The notes under the pieces are model-generated. The model had not been told where the DNA came from, searched no databases, and saw nothing but the letters and a program-made list of their open reading frames with translations. This document shows, in pieces, positions 25,845 through 36,657 of a stretch of DNA of 64,000 nt. The number at the start of each line of letters is the position of its first letter. Position 1 is the stretch's first letter. The DNA is from Piscicola geometra (taxonomy: Eukaryota; Annelida; Clitellata; Hirudinida; Piscicolidae): assembly GCA_943735955.1 (NCBI GenBank), contig OX030956.1, positions 3,970,412 through 4,034,411 of the forward strand, given 5' to 3'. The position numbers and the translations under genes were made by a program.

Positions 25845-25985
25845 GCAAGTTATATATAAAAACGCAAAAAAAACAAACAAACAACTTATACATATATAAA
25901 AACGCGAAAAAAAACAAAAATTAATTTATACATATGAAAAAACGAAAAAAAACAAACAACAACTTATACATATATAAAAATACAC
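25845..25985. repeat. CTTATACATATATAAAAACG tandem repeat
   Basis: Four imperfect copies of a 40-45 bp unit: ACTTATACATATATAAAAAC, then an A-rich run with CAAACAAAC. Confidence 0.8.
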
Positions 25986-28023
25986 ACCGATGGTAATTGC
26001 ATCCACCAAATTGGCGGCCTTTAATCGATAGCACTCGACGCAGAGCCCATAAACGCCTTGTTATCATAATGCCTCCATTTCTTTCATCCTCTTTGCGCGA
26101 GGGAATGCCTATTTGACTCGCAGTTCCCCAGAGTCATTTGACAATTATTAGTGTAGACTACACTGTGTAGTTCTTTCTGAATGGATGTCGTAGTATGATT
26201 TATGGGAACCGTGTCTAGAAATATGAACTCAATAGAGTGTGTTTAATGGGATGCATTGAATGGACCTAATATTATTTTTGATAAATTCAAAAGTTTGATA
26301 AACTTTTTATTAAAAAAATAATATTCTTTAAAATTATACGAGAAATCGAATAATGTATTTTTCTTGAAAATAGATTATCTTTCAATGAGAGCTAATTTAA
26401 ATTCTTCACGGTGTGCTGATTTCAATGTTAAAAGAATTGTACACAATGTGTAATCATGAGTTATCATCTGGATTTTTATAGATTTTTGTTGTTTAATATT
26501 TTTAATCCATGAAATAAAAATATTTTTATTTTCAGCGCAGTCTGTCGATCATTTAAAAACTTAACTTTTAACGAAACACCAAAGGAATCATTTGATAATT
26601 AAAGTACTTTTTTCAAACTTCACCAGTGTAATCTTTATTTTTCACTTTTTCCCAATATAAACACCATTATTACCCCGATTTAACCGTAATTTTCGTTTGT
26701 ATTTGTAACACGGCCTACGTCTGCCAGAAAAAAAACTTAACTAAGTTTTATACCCATAATGTGATGCTTTTGTTGTTTGAAAACTCTCACACGTACAAGA
26801 AAGATGCACTTGATATTTTCTGGCAAACAACGTTCCATGAAGTCTCCATTCAACTGCATTTACATTCTTTAAAGTGTGAAAATCGATTTTTTAAACAAGT
26901 TTCTCAAACGAGAAAAACTTGTTTTAACAAGTTTAATTCTTCTTGTTGCGATTTAATTGTAGGCGAAACTATTCGTCCCAGACACGTTTGCAATATTGTT
27001 TTACGATTGCGTTGAAAAGCCATATTCTTTTTCTCCTTCCAATTAGGTGCAGGGCTTCTCTGGGGCATAGACGCACTCAGACGGTGAGAGCTTTTTATTG
27101 CTAGGCTATCCCATTGTCTAACTTGACAGAAATTTACACCCAGAACACGGAAATAAATAAATTAAATTATAAAAGGTGTGTCAATTTACAGCCAGCCTGT
27201 GATATTTTTCATAGTTTAAAGCCGAGGAACCGATAAAATGGTTACTTGCATGTGTATTTATTTCCCAGATCAGTTTGTGGCTATTTTTGTTATTTAACTT
27301 TTATGTGTGTTTTTCATGCATTTGTTTGTGTCTGTTTCCTTGCCTGTTTAAGGGAGTTTATTTATGTTTCAAAATATTTGTTAAAGTTTTTCTTCTCTTT
27401 TTACTCGTGTGTTTGTACGAACCGAGCCTGGCTTGTTAAGTGTAGGCATACTTGCACTTAGAGTATTTATATAGTATATTGTTATATTTTTTTGAAAAGT
27501 GAGCGGCGGTTTGATGAATTTGTCCATTTCTGTTTTTTGTTGCGGTTGAAGCTTTTGTGGCGACACTGCATTAAATGACTTTTATCGAAAGTTTTATTTT
27601 TAGACTTTTACTTCAAATAATAAAAATTTTGAATAATTTATTTTTTAGTTTTTGATTATTTCTCAGAACCATGAAATATTTATTAATTTTAAACCCATTA
27701 CCTAATATATGTTATATACATTTATAATATTTCAAAAACCATTAATTTCTTTCTAAATCCATTTATAAAACCATTCATTTGTTTAAAATTAATTTATGAA
27801 TCATTTATTTTAAAAACCTATTTAAATATAATTTATTGCAAAAATCTATTTATAATTAGTTCTTTGAAAAAATCTTTTTATAAACCAATCTTTTCAAAAA
27901 TCTATTAATTAAATCATTAGTTTATTTATAAACCCACGCATTTCATTTAAAATCCATACAACCATTTATTCATGCAATTCATTCATCTATTCACCAATAC
28001 AAACACTTCTACATTCAACCATC

Positions 28024-28268
28024 AATGCATCCATGCATGAATTCATTGATGAATACATTCATGCATGAATTCATTGATGAATACATTCATGCATGAATTC
28101 ATTGATGAATACATTCATGCATGAATTCATTGATGAATACATTCATGCATGAATTCATTGATGAATACATTCATGCATGAATTCATTGATGAATACATTC
28201 ATGCATGAATTCATTGATGAATACATTCATGCATGAATTCATTGATGAATACATTCATGCATGAATTC
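28024..28268. repeat. 28-bp palindrome-containing array, about 8.5 copies
   Basis: Identical units of TGATGAATACATTCATGCAT plus GAATTCAT. Each unit includes the perfect palindrome ATTCATGCATGAAT and an EcoRI-type GAATTC. Copies are essentially identical, which points to recent amplification. Confidence 0.95.
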
Positions 28269-29039
28269 TTCAACCTCAAATTACAATTTTTGAAACGTTT
28301 GAAACTTTAGAATTGAGCTCTCATTCAAAAGCTTTCGTGCGTGAAATCGATACTAAAAACGCTGAAGATAAATACAAACTTCTAAGAAAACATGAACTGA
28401 CGTTTAATATTTTCGTCAAATCATCATATTATTTTAAAAATAATTCAATGCTTTTTAACGAGAATTTAGAAAAATCTAAGATTAAATATACAAAATTTAA
28501 TAATTCACTATGTAAATCTCTATCTATGAAAGTGAAAAATCCTATTAAATAAATAAATAAATAAATAAAACAATATTTAAAAAAATCATTTTTAGGATAA
28601 ATCCGCTCAAAAGCATCTTGATGCGAGTTCTTATGCGAGAATTTATTTCTTTTTCATATTGGCCGCTGTAAGATCTCTTGACACACAAACACAACTCAAG
28701 CGATTCATAAATCGGTTGGAAAACATATTTCAAAAAGTTTTTTTTCTATAAAAGTTTTCAAAAAGTTAGTATTTTATATAAATCAAATTTATTTTATTCT
28801 TACATTGATTTCTAAACATTTTTAGACACATATTTTCTAACTGTCTTTTTTAAACAATATTTTTAATTAATTTTTTGATTACTGTTTTAAATTTTTTCAT
28901 TTCCGTTTTTTTTTCATTTCTATTTTTTTGATTATCTCATAAACAAGATGTATAGCTTGTATTGGAGATTTTCTTTGTAAAATTAAATTAACACTGTCTC
29001 CACAAATTAACATTGTCATCACGAAAAAACTTTATTTGA

Positions 29040-29400
29040 TTTTACACCACTTTCAAGAAATCCACCATCAGGGTTTCTGAAACTGAAAAATAACTATCAC
29101 CATCATCAGTTCAAGCAAGCAAACCATCAGCACTCCAAACATCTCCGCAACTTGCAAATTTCTCGTTATCGTCGTTCTCACCACAACTGCATCCCTTAAT
29201 CAACCTCTAAATCCACCATTACCATGATCAGGTCCATGGTAAACGATAGATTTTTTTCCTCTAAAGATCTACACGGCATCTTAGTACTCAAAACAGAGGA
29301 TAGAGTAGAATGTGGTGTCCAAGATTCAATGGGATACGGTATCCCCTTTGAAACTTTGATGCTTCGACCTTTGAAGTACTTGAGGTTCTGAGAAATTAAA
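29040..29400. other. Composition-balanced island, possible exon or repeat
   Basis: Base composition here is like the exons of this window, not the flanks. On the + strand an ATG near 29224 opens a 55-codon frame (starts MIRSMVNDRFFSSKDLHGIL). On the - strand a frame after an AG at about 29391 is also open for about 60 codons (starts NLKYFKGRSIKVSKGIPYP). Both cannot be real and neither resembles a family I know. Confidence 0.2.
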
Positions 29401-29441
29401 TAAAAAAAGATATAATATTTCCATTACATCATTCAGTGAAG

Positions 29442-29442
<1 letters not shown>

Positions 29443-29473
<31 letters not shown>

Positions 29474-29530
29474 CTAATGATTTGTATAGCGCCCTTTACT
29501 GATTGAACAAAATCGCTTTTCAAATAAATT
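29443..29530 (+). repeat. (TCAA)n with TATAGCGCC dispersed-repeat end
   Basis: Eight TCAA units are followed by CACTAATGATTTGTATAGCGCCC, the same core as at 5585-5850 and 34530-34610. Confidence 0.55.
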
Positions 29531-29779
29531 TGTTAAATGAAACGCTTTTTAGACCACTACCAGTATATGTATATATATCAATTTAAATATATAAAAAAAA
29601 CAAACAATCAACCTCAATAATCCAACCTCACCCACACCACCATGACAATCACCGCCAGAAAATAACTATCACCACCAATAAAAAATTCAATCATCACCAC
29701 AATACCAACACTCATACCACAGCACAATCATCACCACATTATCCTCAAAACAACAAAACACAATCATCATTCTTCTCAA

Positions 29780-29960
29780 TTTTCTGTCTTGCCACTGGTG
29801 CCGAGGCTGCAAAAGAGGGTGAAGAAGAAGTCCTTGCCAACGCTGGTACTGCTGCTGCTATGGAAGGATTTCTCCTTTATGTCACAGCTCACTTGATTCC
29901 CTGCGGCCATCTTGGTCTGCTGCGGCCATTCCTTGACAGATTCAAAACAACCAACATTCG
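29780..29960. other. Second composition-balanced island, possible orphan exon
   Basis: On the - strand a frame of about 52 codons ends with a stop near 29776; it contains MAAGNQVSCDIKEKSF and a serine run. The + strand is also open for about 60 codons across the same DNA. No partner exons or family match seen. Confidence 0.2.
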
Positions 29961-31374
29961 CACTAAAAACATTCTAATTAATTAAATTTAATTTTTATTT
30001 AGACTAAAGATTCTAAAATTTTAATATATTTTAATATATTAATCCCAAAACCGTTTATTCTACAAATTTATTTGAGCGGCTGCCAAAATGACAGCCGCTA
30101 ACCAAAGAAGTTGATCGTTAATGCAATATTTAAGATTCTGAGCAATTGCTTCTAGTTCACTTTTGGTCTGAAGATCAAATAAAAGATTAATGCCAGGTTT
30201 TTTACTATATTTTAATAATTTTAATAATTAACGTTGAAAAATATCTATAAAAAAGACAAGTATCATCAAAGAATCTTACAGCGTCTTATTCACACTTTTA
30301 AAGCTTCTATTAATTTAATATTTCAAACGAATATAACTTAAAACATTATGGAAATAAAATATATTTTTTTACTGGATTTATTTTAGGAATTTTTTTAATA
30401 TATACATTTTTTTAATCCGTAGCTATTTATATGCAAAAAAATTTTAAGACTCTTAAACTTTTAATAAATGTATAAAAGTTTTATACATAAACATTTCATT
30501 GTTTCCCGTCGATCGTCTTTTATTCCAATCCAGATCGATCATTTCAGTTTCAATCATTTTCCTTCCACTTCAATTGAAAATCTAGATAAGCAAGCAAAAA
30601 TCGTCTATTCAAAAACACCCACTTTGCAAAGCATCAATCATTTTAAAATTCTTTCACAATTGCTTTGAAAAATCCAGAGAATATTCTCAATCAGCAACTT
30701 TTCAATCGTGACATTTCAATGCTCTTTTGCGGCTCCATCATTTTACGTTATTGGCTTCTCAAAGAATGAAAACATCTTCGCTTTTATTTGCGTTTATTTT
30801 AATTTAAAATATAAATTGTATTTTAATTTATTTATGTTTCAATGTGTGACAAATCTTTAGAACTGTGATGCTATGTGACATTTAAAAAGTGGATATTCAT
30901 GCTTCTACTGGCGAGTGAAAATCAGAAATCTTCAAAGTGGCGAAAACCGTATCGACATAAAAAGGCTTGAACGGGAAACCATTACCTCACGTAAAAATCA
31001 TGATAAAATAATAAAAGCAATAGTTGCAATATTAATAATAATAAATGTTAAAAAATATCATTGGCAGTTTTGAAATTTAAAAAAAGAAAAAGAAAGTGAG
31101 ATAATGTTGAAAAATGTTGTTTGATATAAAGACGAAGGAATTATGGCGACACACTGCTTTTGATTTGAAGAGGGGAAAATTAGGATCTGAAATAGGAATA
31201 TCCATTGAATAAGGTTTATTTTAAAATTATAATTTCAATGATTCTGTTCTAGATTTTAGATCAATAATGAGAGAATAAAAATGAAAAGAGAAAAAAAATT
31301 TTATTCATGAAAAATGTTTTCTATAACTTTTCTATAGTTTTAGGAGATAAATTATGATACTTTTTGCCCTTTTT

Positions 31375-31455
31375 GGCTACAAAGCTGTTTTGGAATTTAA
31401 TTTAGACCTAGGACTATGAATCGCAAAACATAAACCACTCGGCCACTTTTCACTT
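31375..31455 (-). repeat. tRNA-Ser/Leu-derived SINE fragment
   Basis: On the - strand AGTGGCCGAGTGGTTTATG matches the D-arm/A box of type II tRNAs, followed by GATTCATAGTCCTAGGTCTA and a degenerate B box. The cloverleaf is broken, so this is a pseudo-tRNA or SINE head, not a functional gene. Confidence 0.45.
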
Positions 31456-33512
31456 TATGTTTTATATGAATATTCAACTATTTAAGCTTTACAAAATTCT
31501 TGAGTTTTATATGATTTAGAAAGAATTTGTGAATGCAATAAAATGTTTAAAGATTGACGTTTAAATCAAACTTATAGGCATAAAGAACCAAAGTATTATC
31601 CAAGAGCTATTTCAGACACTTTTGAAAGGACTAAAAATTTTTTCCTAAATGGAAGTTGTAAAAGTTTCCATGACTGCTAATGACTAGGCGTTACTAATTC
31701 TTAAGAGATTCGAGAGCAGCTTTTTCTTCATGAATGGTTGAAAGTTTTGCCAAATAAAAATATCTAAAAAATTGATTTTGAAAAATTCAGAAACTTTTAT
31801 TTTTCATTAAGTTTAACAAAAACTTTTCAGAATTAGCGAAATTTCCATGGATAAAGAACAAATGCATTTGAATACAGCTTGATTGATAAAGATTAATGAA
31901 GTTTTAAAATAAAATTTTCAATTCAAACATAAGCTTGTGAATTATCACCGAAAAAATTAAAATGTAAAAGCTTTTAAACAGAATTAAAAAAACTATTTTC
32001 CATTTTTTTCGAAAAGCTAATAAATAGCTTATGTTCCAATTGGAAATATTCATTAATTAAAACCAACTGCAAAACTTTTCGAATTAATTAGTATATCAAA
32101 TCTATTATTTTTCAATTATTAAATCATTAAAGCACAAATACAATGTATGTTTTTTAGTTAAATAATATCAGAATAAAAGATTATTTTTAAAGAAATTTTG
32201 ATCATAAACATCTACAGTAATACTACATAACTTGTAACCAAAAATCTTAAACATTTACATTTACATTCATGTTAAATAGGATAGGGTTTTCAAGGATGGA
32301 GGTAAGGAATAAAATAATTTTAAAGAATTATAAGTAAAAAAATATTAAGTTGCTAATGATAAAAATGGGTTTAGGATTATGAGATATGGGTTTTTTCGAA
32401 ATTTGATACAAAGAAAGTGAAATAATGTAATACACATTTTTACTCTGCTGGTGATACATTTTTTAGGACTCAAGGGTTCAACACTTTCAATTTTAAAATT
32501 TTTATAAAATTAAATTATTGAAAACTTTAATAAAAACATAATAAAAATTTTGTGTTATAACTTGTATTAAATAAATGTTCAAAAAAAATTTAAACTTTAA
32601 AGAAAATTATTTTTATTTCCTTTTAAATAACGAGATATTCAACATGTTTTTCAAGAGCATGAAAACTTGAATTTTTAAAATCGGTAAATAAAACACTTAA
32701 TCTCAATTAATCAAGTTACTTTTATTTATTTTCGAAAACATTTTGGGGAATAAACTTTTTAATGTGTTATTTGAAAAAATCTTTTTTCATCAGAATTTAT
32801 TTAAACACGTAATTTTTTTTAAAAAAAATTGTCTTTAGAAGATTATTTTTTGCTATTACTGTTGTGAAAACTATGAAATAATTGGGCTTTTAATGTGCTT
32901 TTTTATATGAAACTGAAAAAAAGAAAATATATGCAAATCGGTTAGTCAAATTTGCTCCAAACAACAGAGCCCATTAATTTCAAAAAAACTTCAAGGAATT
33001 CGTAGTATTGTTTATTAAAGTTCTAATTATAGAAATTTAAAATATAAAAAAGATTTAAATATGCTTTGTTAAATTTTTTTTATTAATTAAAATTGACTTA
33101 AATGTTTTTCCAAAAAGTTAAGTAAATCATTTCAAAATTTAATTATAAATAAGTTAAATCAATATTATTTTTTTCATATTAAAAATAAGTTAACTCATTT
33201 GTCAAAACATACCACAGGACCCCCATAGTGCTATGCCATTAGAATCAACTATTTAAAACCGATCGATGAAAAGCCTTGAAAATCCTTTTCATAAAATTGA
33301 ATGATGGATGTCTATGAAAATGCCATTAAGTTTCTTCAAAATAAAAAGTTTTTCCGAAAAAATGTCAGTTAAACTTTAAGCGGTATTTTAAATTTTCCAC
33401 ACAAAAAAATATTTATAAAATAAATAAATAATTTTAAAAAAAAGATAAATTCTGCATTTTAAAATTAGGTTATTAAGTTGATTGAGATACTACATAACCC
33501 AAATCACAATTT

Positions 33513-34029
33513 CAGTCACTGGGAGCAGTGATCATCTTCATCAGCTTCTACCTCTTTGCCCTCCCTGTCGGAGTTCTTCTCATGTTTGTCACCTACCTCA
33601 AGCTCTCAGGTGTTGTTGCTGGTGTTGTTGGTGTGTCTGGTGTGGTGTTGTTGCTGGTGGTGTTGGTGTGTCTGGTGTGGTGTTGTTGCTGGTGGTGTTG
33701 GTGTGTCTGGTGTGGTGTTGTTGCTGGTGGTGTTGGTGTGTCTGGTGTGGTGTTGTTGCTGGTGTGGTGTTGTTGCTGGTGGTGTTGGTGTGTCTGGTGT
33801 GGTGTTGTTGCTGGTGTGGTGTTGTTGGTGTGTCTGGTGTGGTGTAGTTGCTGGTGGTGTTGGTGTGTCTGGTGTGGTGTTGTTGCTGGTGTGGTGTTGT
33901 AGCTGGTGTTGTTGGTGTGTCTGGTGTGGTGTTGTTGTTGGTGTGGTGTTGTAGCTGGTGTGTCTGGTGTGGTGTTGTTGTTGCTGTTGTGCCTGGTGGA
34001 GTAGTTATTGTCAGCTACGTTACTGAATT
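33513..34029 (+). pseudogene. Inverted partial duplicate of MATE exon 16 and intron 16
   Basis: Bases 33513-33609 match MATE exon 16 (18593-18689, opposite strand) over 97 bp with two differences: one silent, one changing Pro to Leu in LPVGVPLMF. The match continues through the intronic TGTTGTTGCTGG minisatellite to its far flank (GGTGGAGTAGTTATTGTCAG), ending near 34029. The source segment is about 304 bp and the copy about 517 bp, the difference being extra repeat units. No neighbouring MATE exons are found, so it is a fragment. At the left breakpoint the upstream bases create AATTTCAG, a plausible new splice acceptor, and the donor GT is kept. Long open frames across the repeat reflect absence of stops in GTG/TTG-rich DNA. 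Confidence 0.93.
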
Positions 34030-34529
34030 TGTGTTTTTCAGTTTTTAGAAATTGCCGCGGTTTCGATCTTAGTTTTAATGCTTTTATTTGAAGTTGTTTT
34101 TTGTTTTGATTGAACGCTTAAAGTCAAAATGTGCTTTGAACGCACTGATAAATCTCTGAAATGTGTAATTGCAAAAATGATTGATTCGAATGTGGGAAAT
34201 TACGCGTTTTCGTCACTAATAACTTATTGATTTGAAACAAGTTTTTCTGAATTAACTTTTTTAAATAGAGAGTTTGGTTATTATTAATTTTTTTTTGCGT
34301 TTAAATAGTCAATTTGATGAATATTTGGAATTAAAAAAACTAATTGCATTTTTCCTTCTTTAGGGAAAAAAAGTTTTTACAGCTACTGAAAATTCTCTAA
34401 AAACCGATATGTTCATACATTCTAAATTTCATAAATCTTAGTTGAAAAAAAGATTTATATTTTGAAAAAAATTCATATATACTAATAAGACAAATTAAAT
34501 TCATGTTACTCAATTATGAAGTTTTTTAA

Positions 34530-34610
34530 TAATAATAATAATAATTGTCTTTTTTTATAGCGCCCGGGCACGAACTGAAACTATAAAGGGTGGTGTTACA
34601 AATAAAAAAC
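34530..34610 (+). repeat. Dispersed repeat copy, TATAGCGCCCGGG
   Basis: AATAATAATAATAATTGTCT, a T-run, then TATAGCGCCCGGGCACGAAC. It is closely similar in order and sequence to the start of the copy at 5585. Confidence 0.55.
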
Positions 34611-36600
34611 GAATAATTCAATAATTAGAGTATCAATATTCTTCAATTAAAAAAGTGTTCCAATTGTTGAAATATTATTTAATATTACCAAAATTGTTCA
34701 AAAAAATCCGTATTTCAGGGTTCTTGGACTAATCTAGCTATGAACAGTGCAGCTTCAACAACCTTTTTATCCAGTCCCTTTACCACCACCACCTCTCCCA
34801 CGACAGTTATAGTTATTTTTATTCTGATAATTTACAATTATTTGTTTATTTTTCAAAAACTAATATATTTAAAACTAAAATTTTGAATTTTTCTTACTTT
34901 TTTATGGCAGCAGCTATTTATTTGAAATGCATGAGTTCCTGGAAGTGCGCCTTTGAGATTTAAAGATTTCTACACCGTCCAACATGATGTATGAGACGCA
35001 ATGGCTTTTATGTCTTGATTTTATAGTTTAAATGTGAACTGAATACATGATGTTTTACGCTAATTTATTTTTCGCCGTTCATGCTATTTTCAGGGTTTTT
35101 ATAAACTCGATAGTTGCAGGAAACTCAGAGTTCACAACTTTTATCGGTTAGATAAGTTAATTAAATCATGGATATTTGAAATGATTTATTCACTTTTAAA
35201 GTTTCATATAACTGCCCAAAACATATAACTATTCTAATTCAAAGAATTTTTACAAATTAAATACAATTTTACCTAAATTATAAAATTATTATAGGTCAAT
35301 TAATGCTTAATCAATTAATTAAATATGATTGTTCTTTTTTTATATTTTACCTTTTAATTGACTAAAAATTCTATATAGACGTAAACTAAATTTAGTTGAA
35401 TGAAAGTAAAATGTAGATCACTATGAAAAAGGTAAAAAAAAAACTTAATTTTTTCACACAAAAATTAAATTATGTTGAAAAAAATTGTCAAAAACTATTC
35501 AGGAAAAATGATGTGTTTTCCCATGATAAATGCAAACTCATCACTTTTTCCTTCCTTTTGAAGAAAAAATGCCCTAGAAACATCCTTTCTAGTTTTTTCT
35601 TGAATGATGGTTTTTTTAATCCCTGCTTTAAATAGCAGTTGACAGAAATACAAAAAAAAATTATTGAACCAAATTCGTCATGTAGATGCGGTTTGTGACT
35701 GAGTGTCTTTTGTTTTCTAGCGAAGAAGCTTTATTTCATCTCCGTTCTGATGTTTCTTTCAATTCTTTCACAATTTATCTCCTTGAAAGAAGGGGACAGA
35801 CTGTTTTATAGCGCAATATGTTTTAATAAAACGTCAAGTCAAAAAAAGTTGATGGAAAAAAAGATGTAAAGAAACTTATGCTAAGAACAAAAACTCGTCG
35901 TATATTGATCCAGGGCAGCCAACGTATGAAGTCGACGAGAATTGTTGTTTATATGACATCCATAGTCTGTTCGGACGTTTTCGTGCTCTCATTTAGGCTC
36001 TTAGAATAAGTAACGGTGCCTTGGTTCATCAGCGGGCATGCGAAGACAATGACGAGTGAATGAAAGTTGTCGTTTTCTGATCATTTCGCTGATGCGCTCC
36101 TGTCCGAATCATGTGTAGAGGCCTCGTATGTCATTTGGTTGTTAGACTGTTAGGCTCGAATAGATTTATCTATTCCCCTGATCTTTTGTTGAAATTTTTA
36201 ATTAAAATATATTCGATAGAATGAATTCAAAAGCTGATTTTTTTCAAAAGATATTAACAATGATAAATATTTAGTAACGACAATATGTAAATATTAATAA
36301 ACACTAAATTTATTAGTTTTTCAAAAATTAATGAATATTCCTTTTTAATGGTTATTAAACATTGTTTGAAAAGATATTAGAAAACAACTTCAGTAAAATC
36401 AAAATGTTGGGGAACAAAGTCTGGTGTTTTTTGAGTTTGAAACACATCATTTATACCCCGCATTATACCACTTGAAATTCCTAAATAATTAATGCGGAAA
36501 AATATATTAAAATATGACACGGAAGCATATTCATAAATCTGGATTAAGGTTAATATTGTATATGGATATATAAATATAAGTTTGGAAAACCCTACATTTG

Positions 36601-36614
36601 TGTATGTGTGTGTT

Positions 36615-36653
<39 letters not shown>
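36601..36653. repeat. (TG)n microsatellite
   Basis: About 20 uninterrupted TG units after a short TGTATGTGTG lead. Confidence 0.9.

Positions 36654-36657
<4 letters not shown>

Larger units (their letters stand above)
24733..33512. other. AT-rich intergenic region upstream of the MATE gene
   Basis: The 5' UTR and promoter of the MATE gene should lie near 24733, but no TATA box is clear. The remainder holds simple repeats, dispersed-repeat fragments and composition-balanced islands (26020-26190, 29030-29400, 29780-29960). Short open frames such as those at 26761-27015, 28313-28552 and 30468-30668 have the A/T-rich, Lys/Asn/Phe-rich content of non-coding DNA and are not called. Confidence 0.5.

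Noticed and set aside
26761..27015. 84-codon + strand open frame
   Set aside because: No family resemblance, AT-rich codon content, no splice partners; expected by chance in a desert of this size.
28313..28552. 79-codon open frame after the palindromic array
   Set aside because: Starts at a non-ATG codon and is Lys/Asn/Phe-rich as in random AT-rich DNA.
31375..31455. Functional tRNA-Ser/Leu gene
   Set aside because: The D-arm matches but the acceptor stem, anticodon stem and B box are broken.
33513..34029. A second functional MATE gene on the + strand
   Set aside because: Homology starts inside the exon and no preceding or following MATE exons are found within several kb.
33482..34048. Open frames of 120-130 codons in all + frames
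   Set aside because: They result from stop-free GTG/TTG repeats in the inverted MATE fragment; only the first about 32 codons derive from a real exon.
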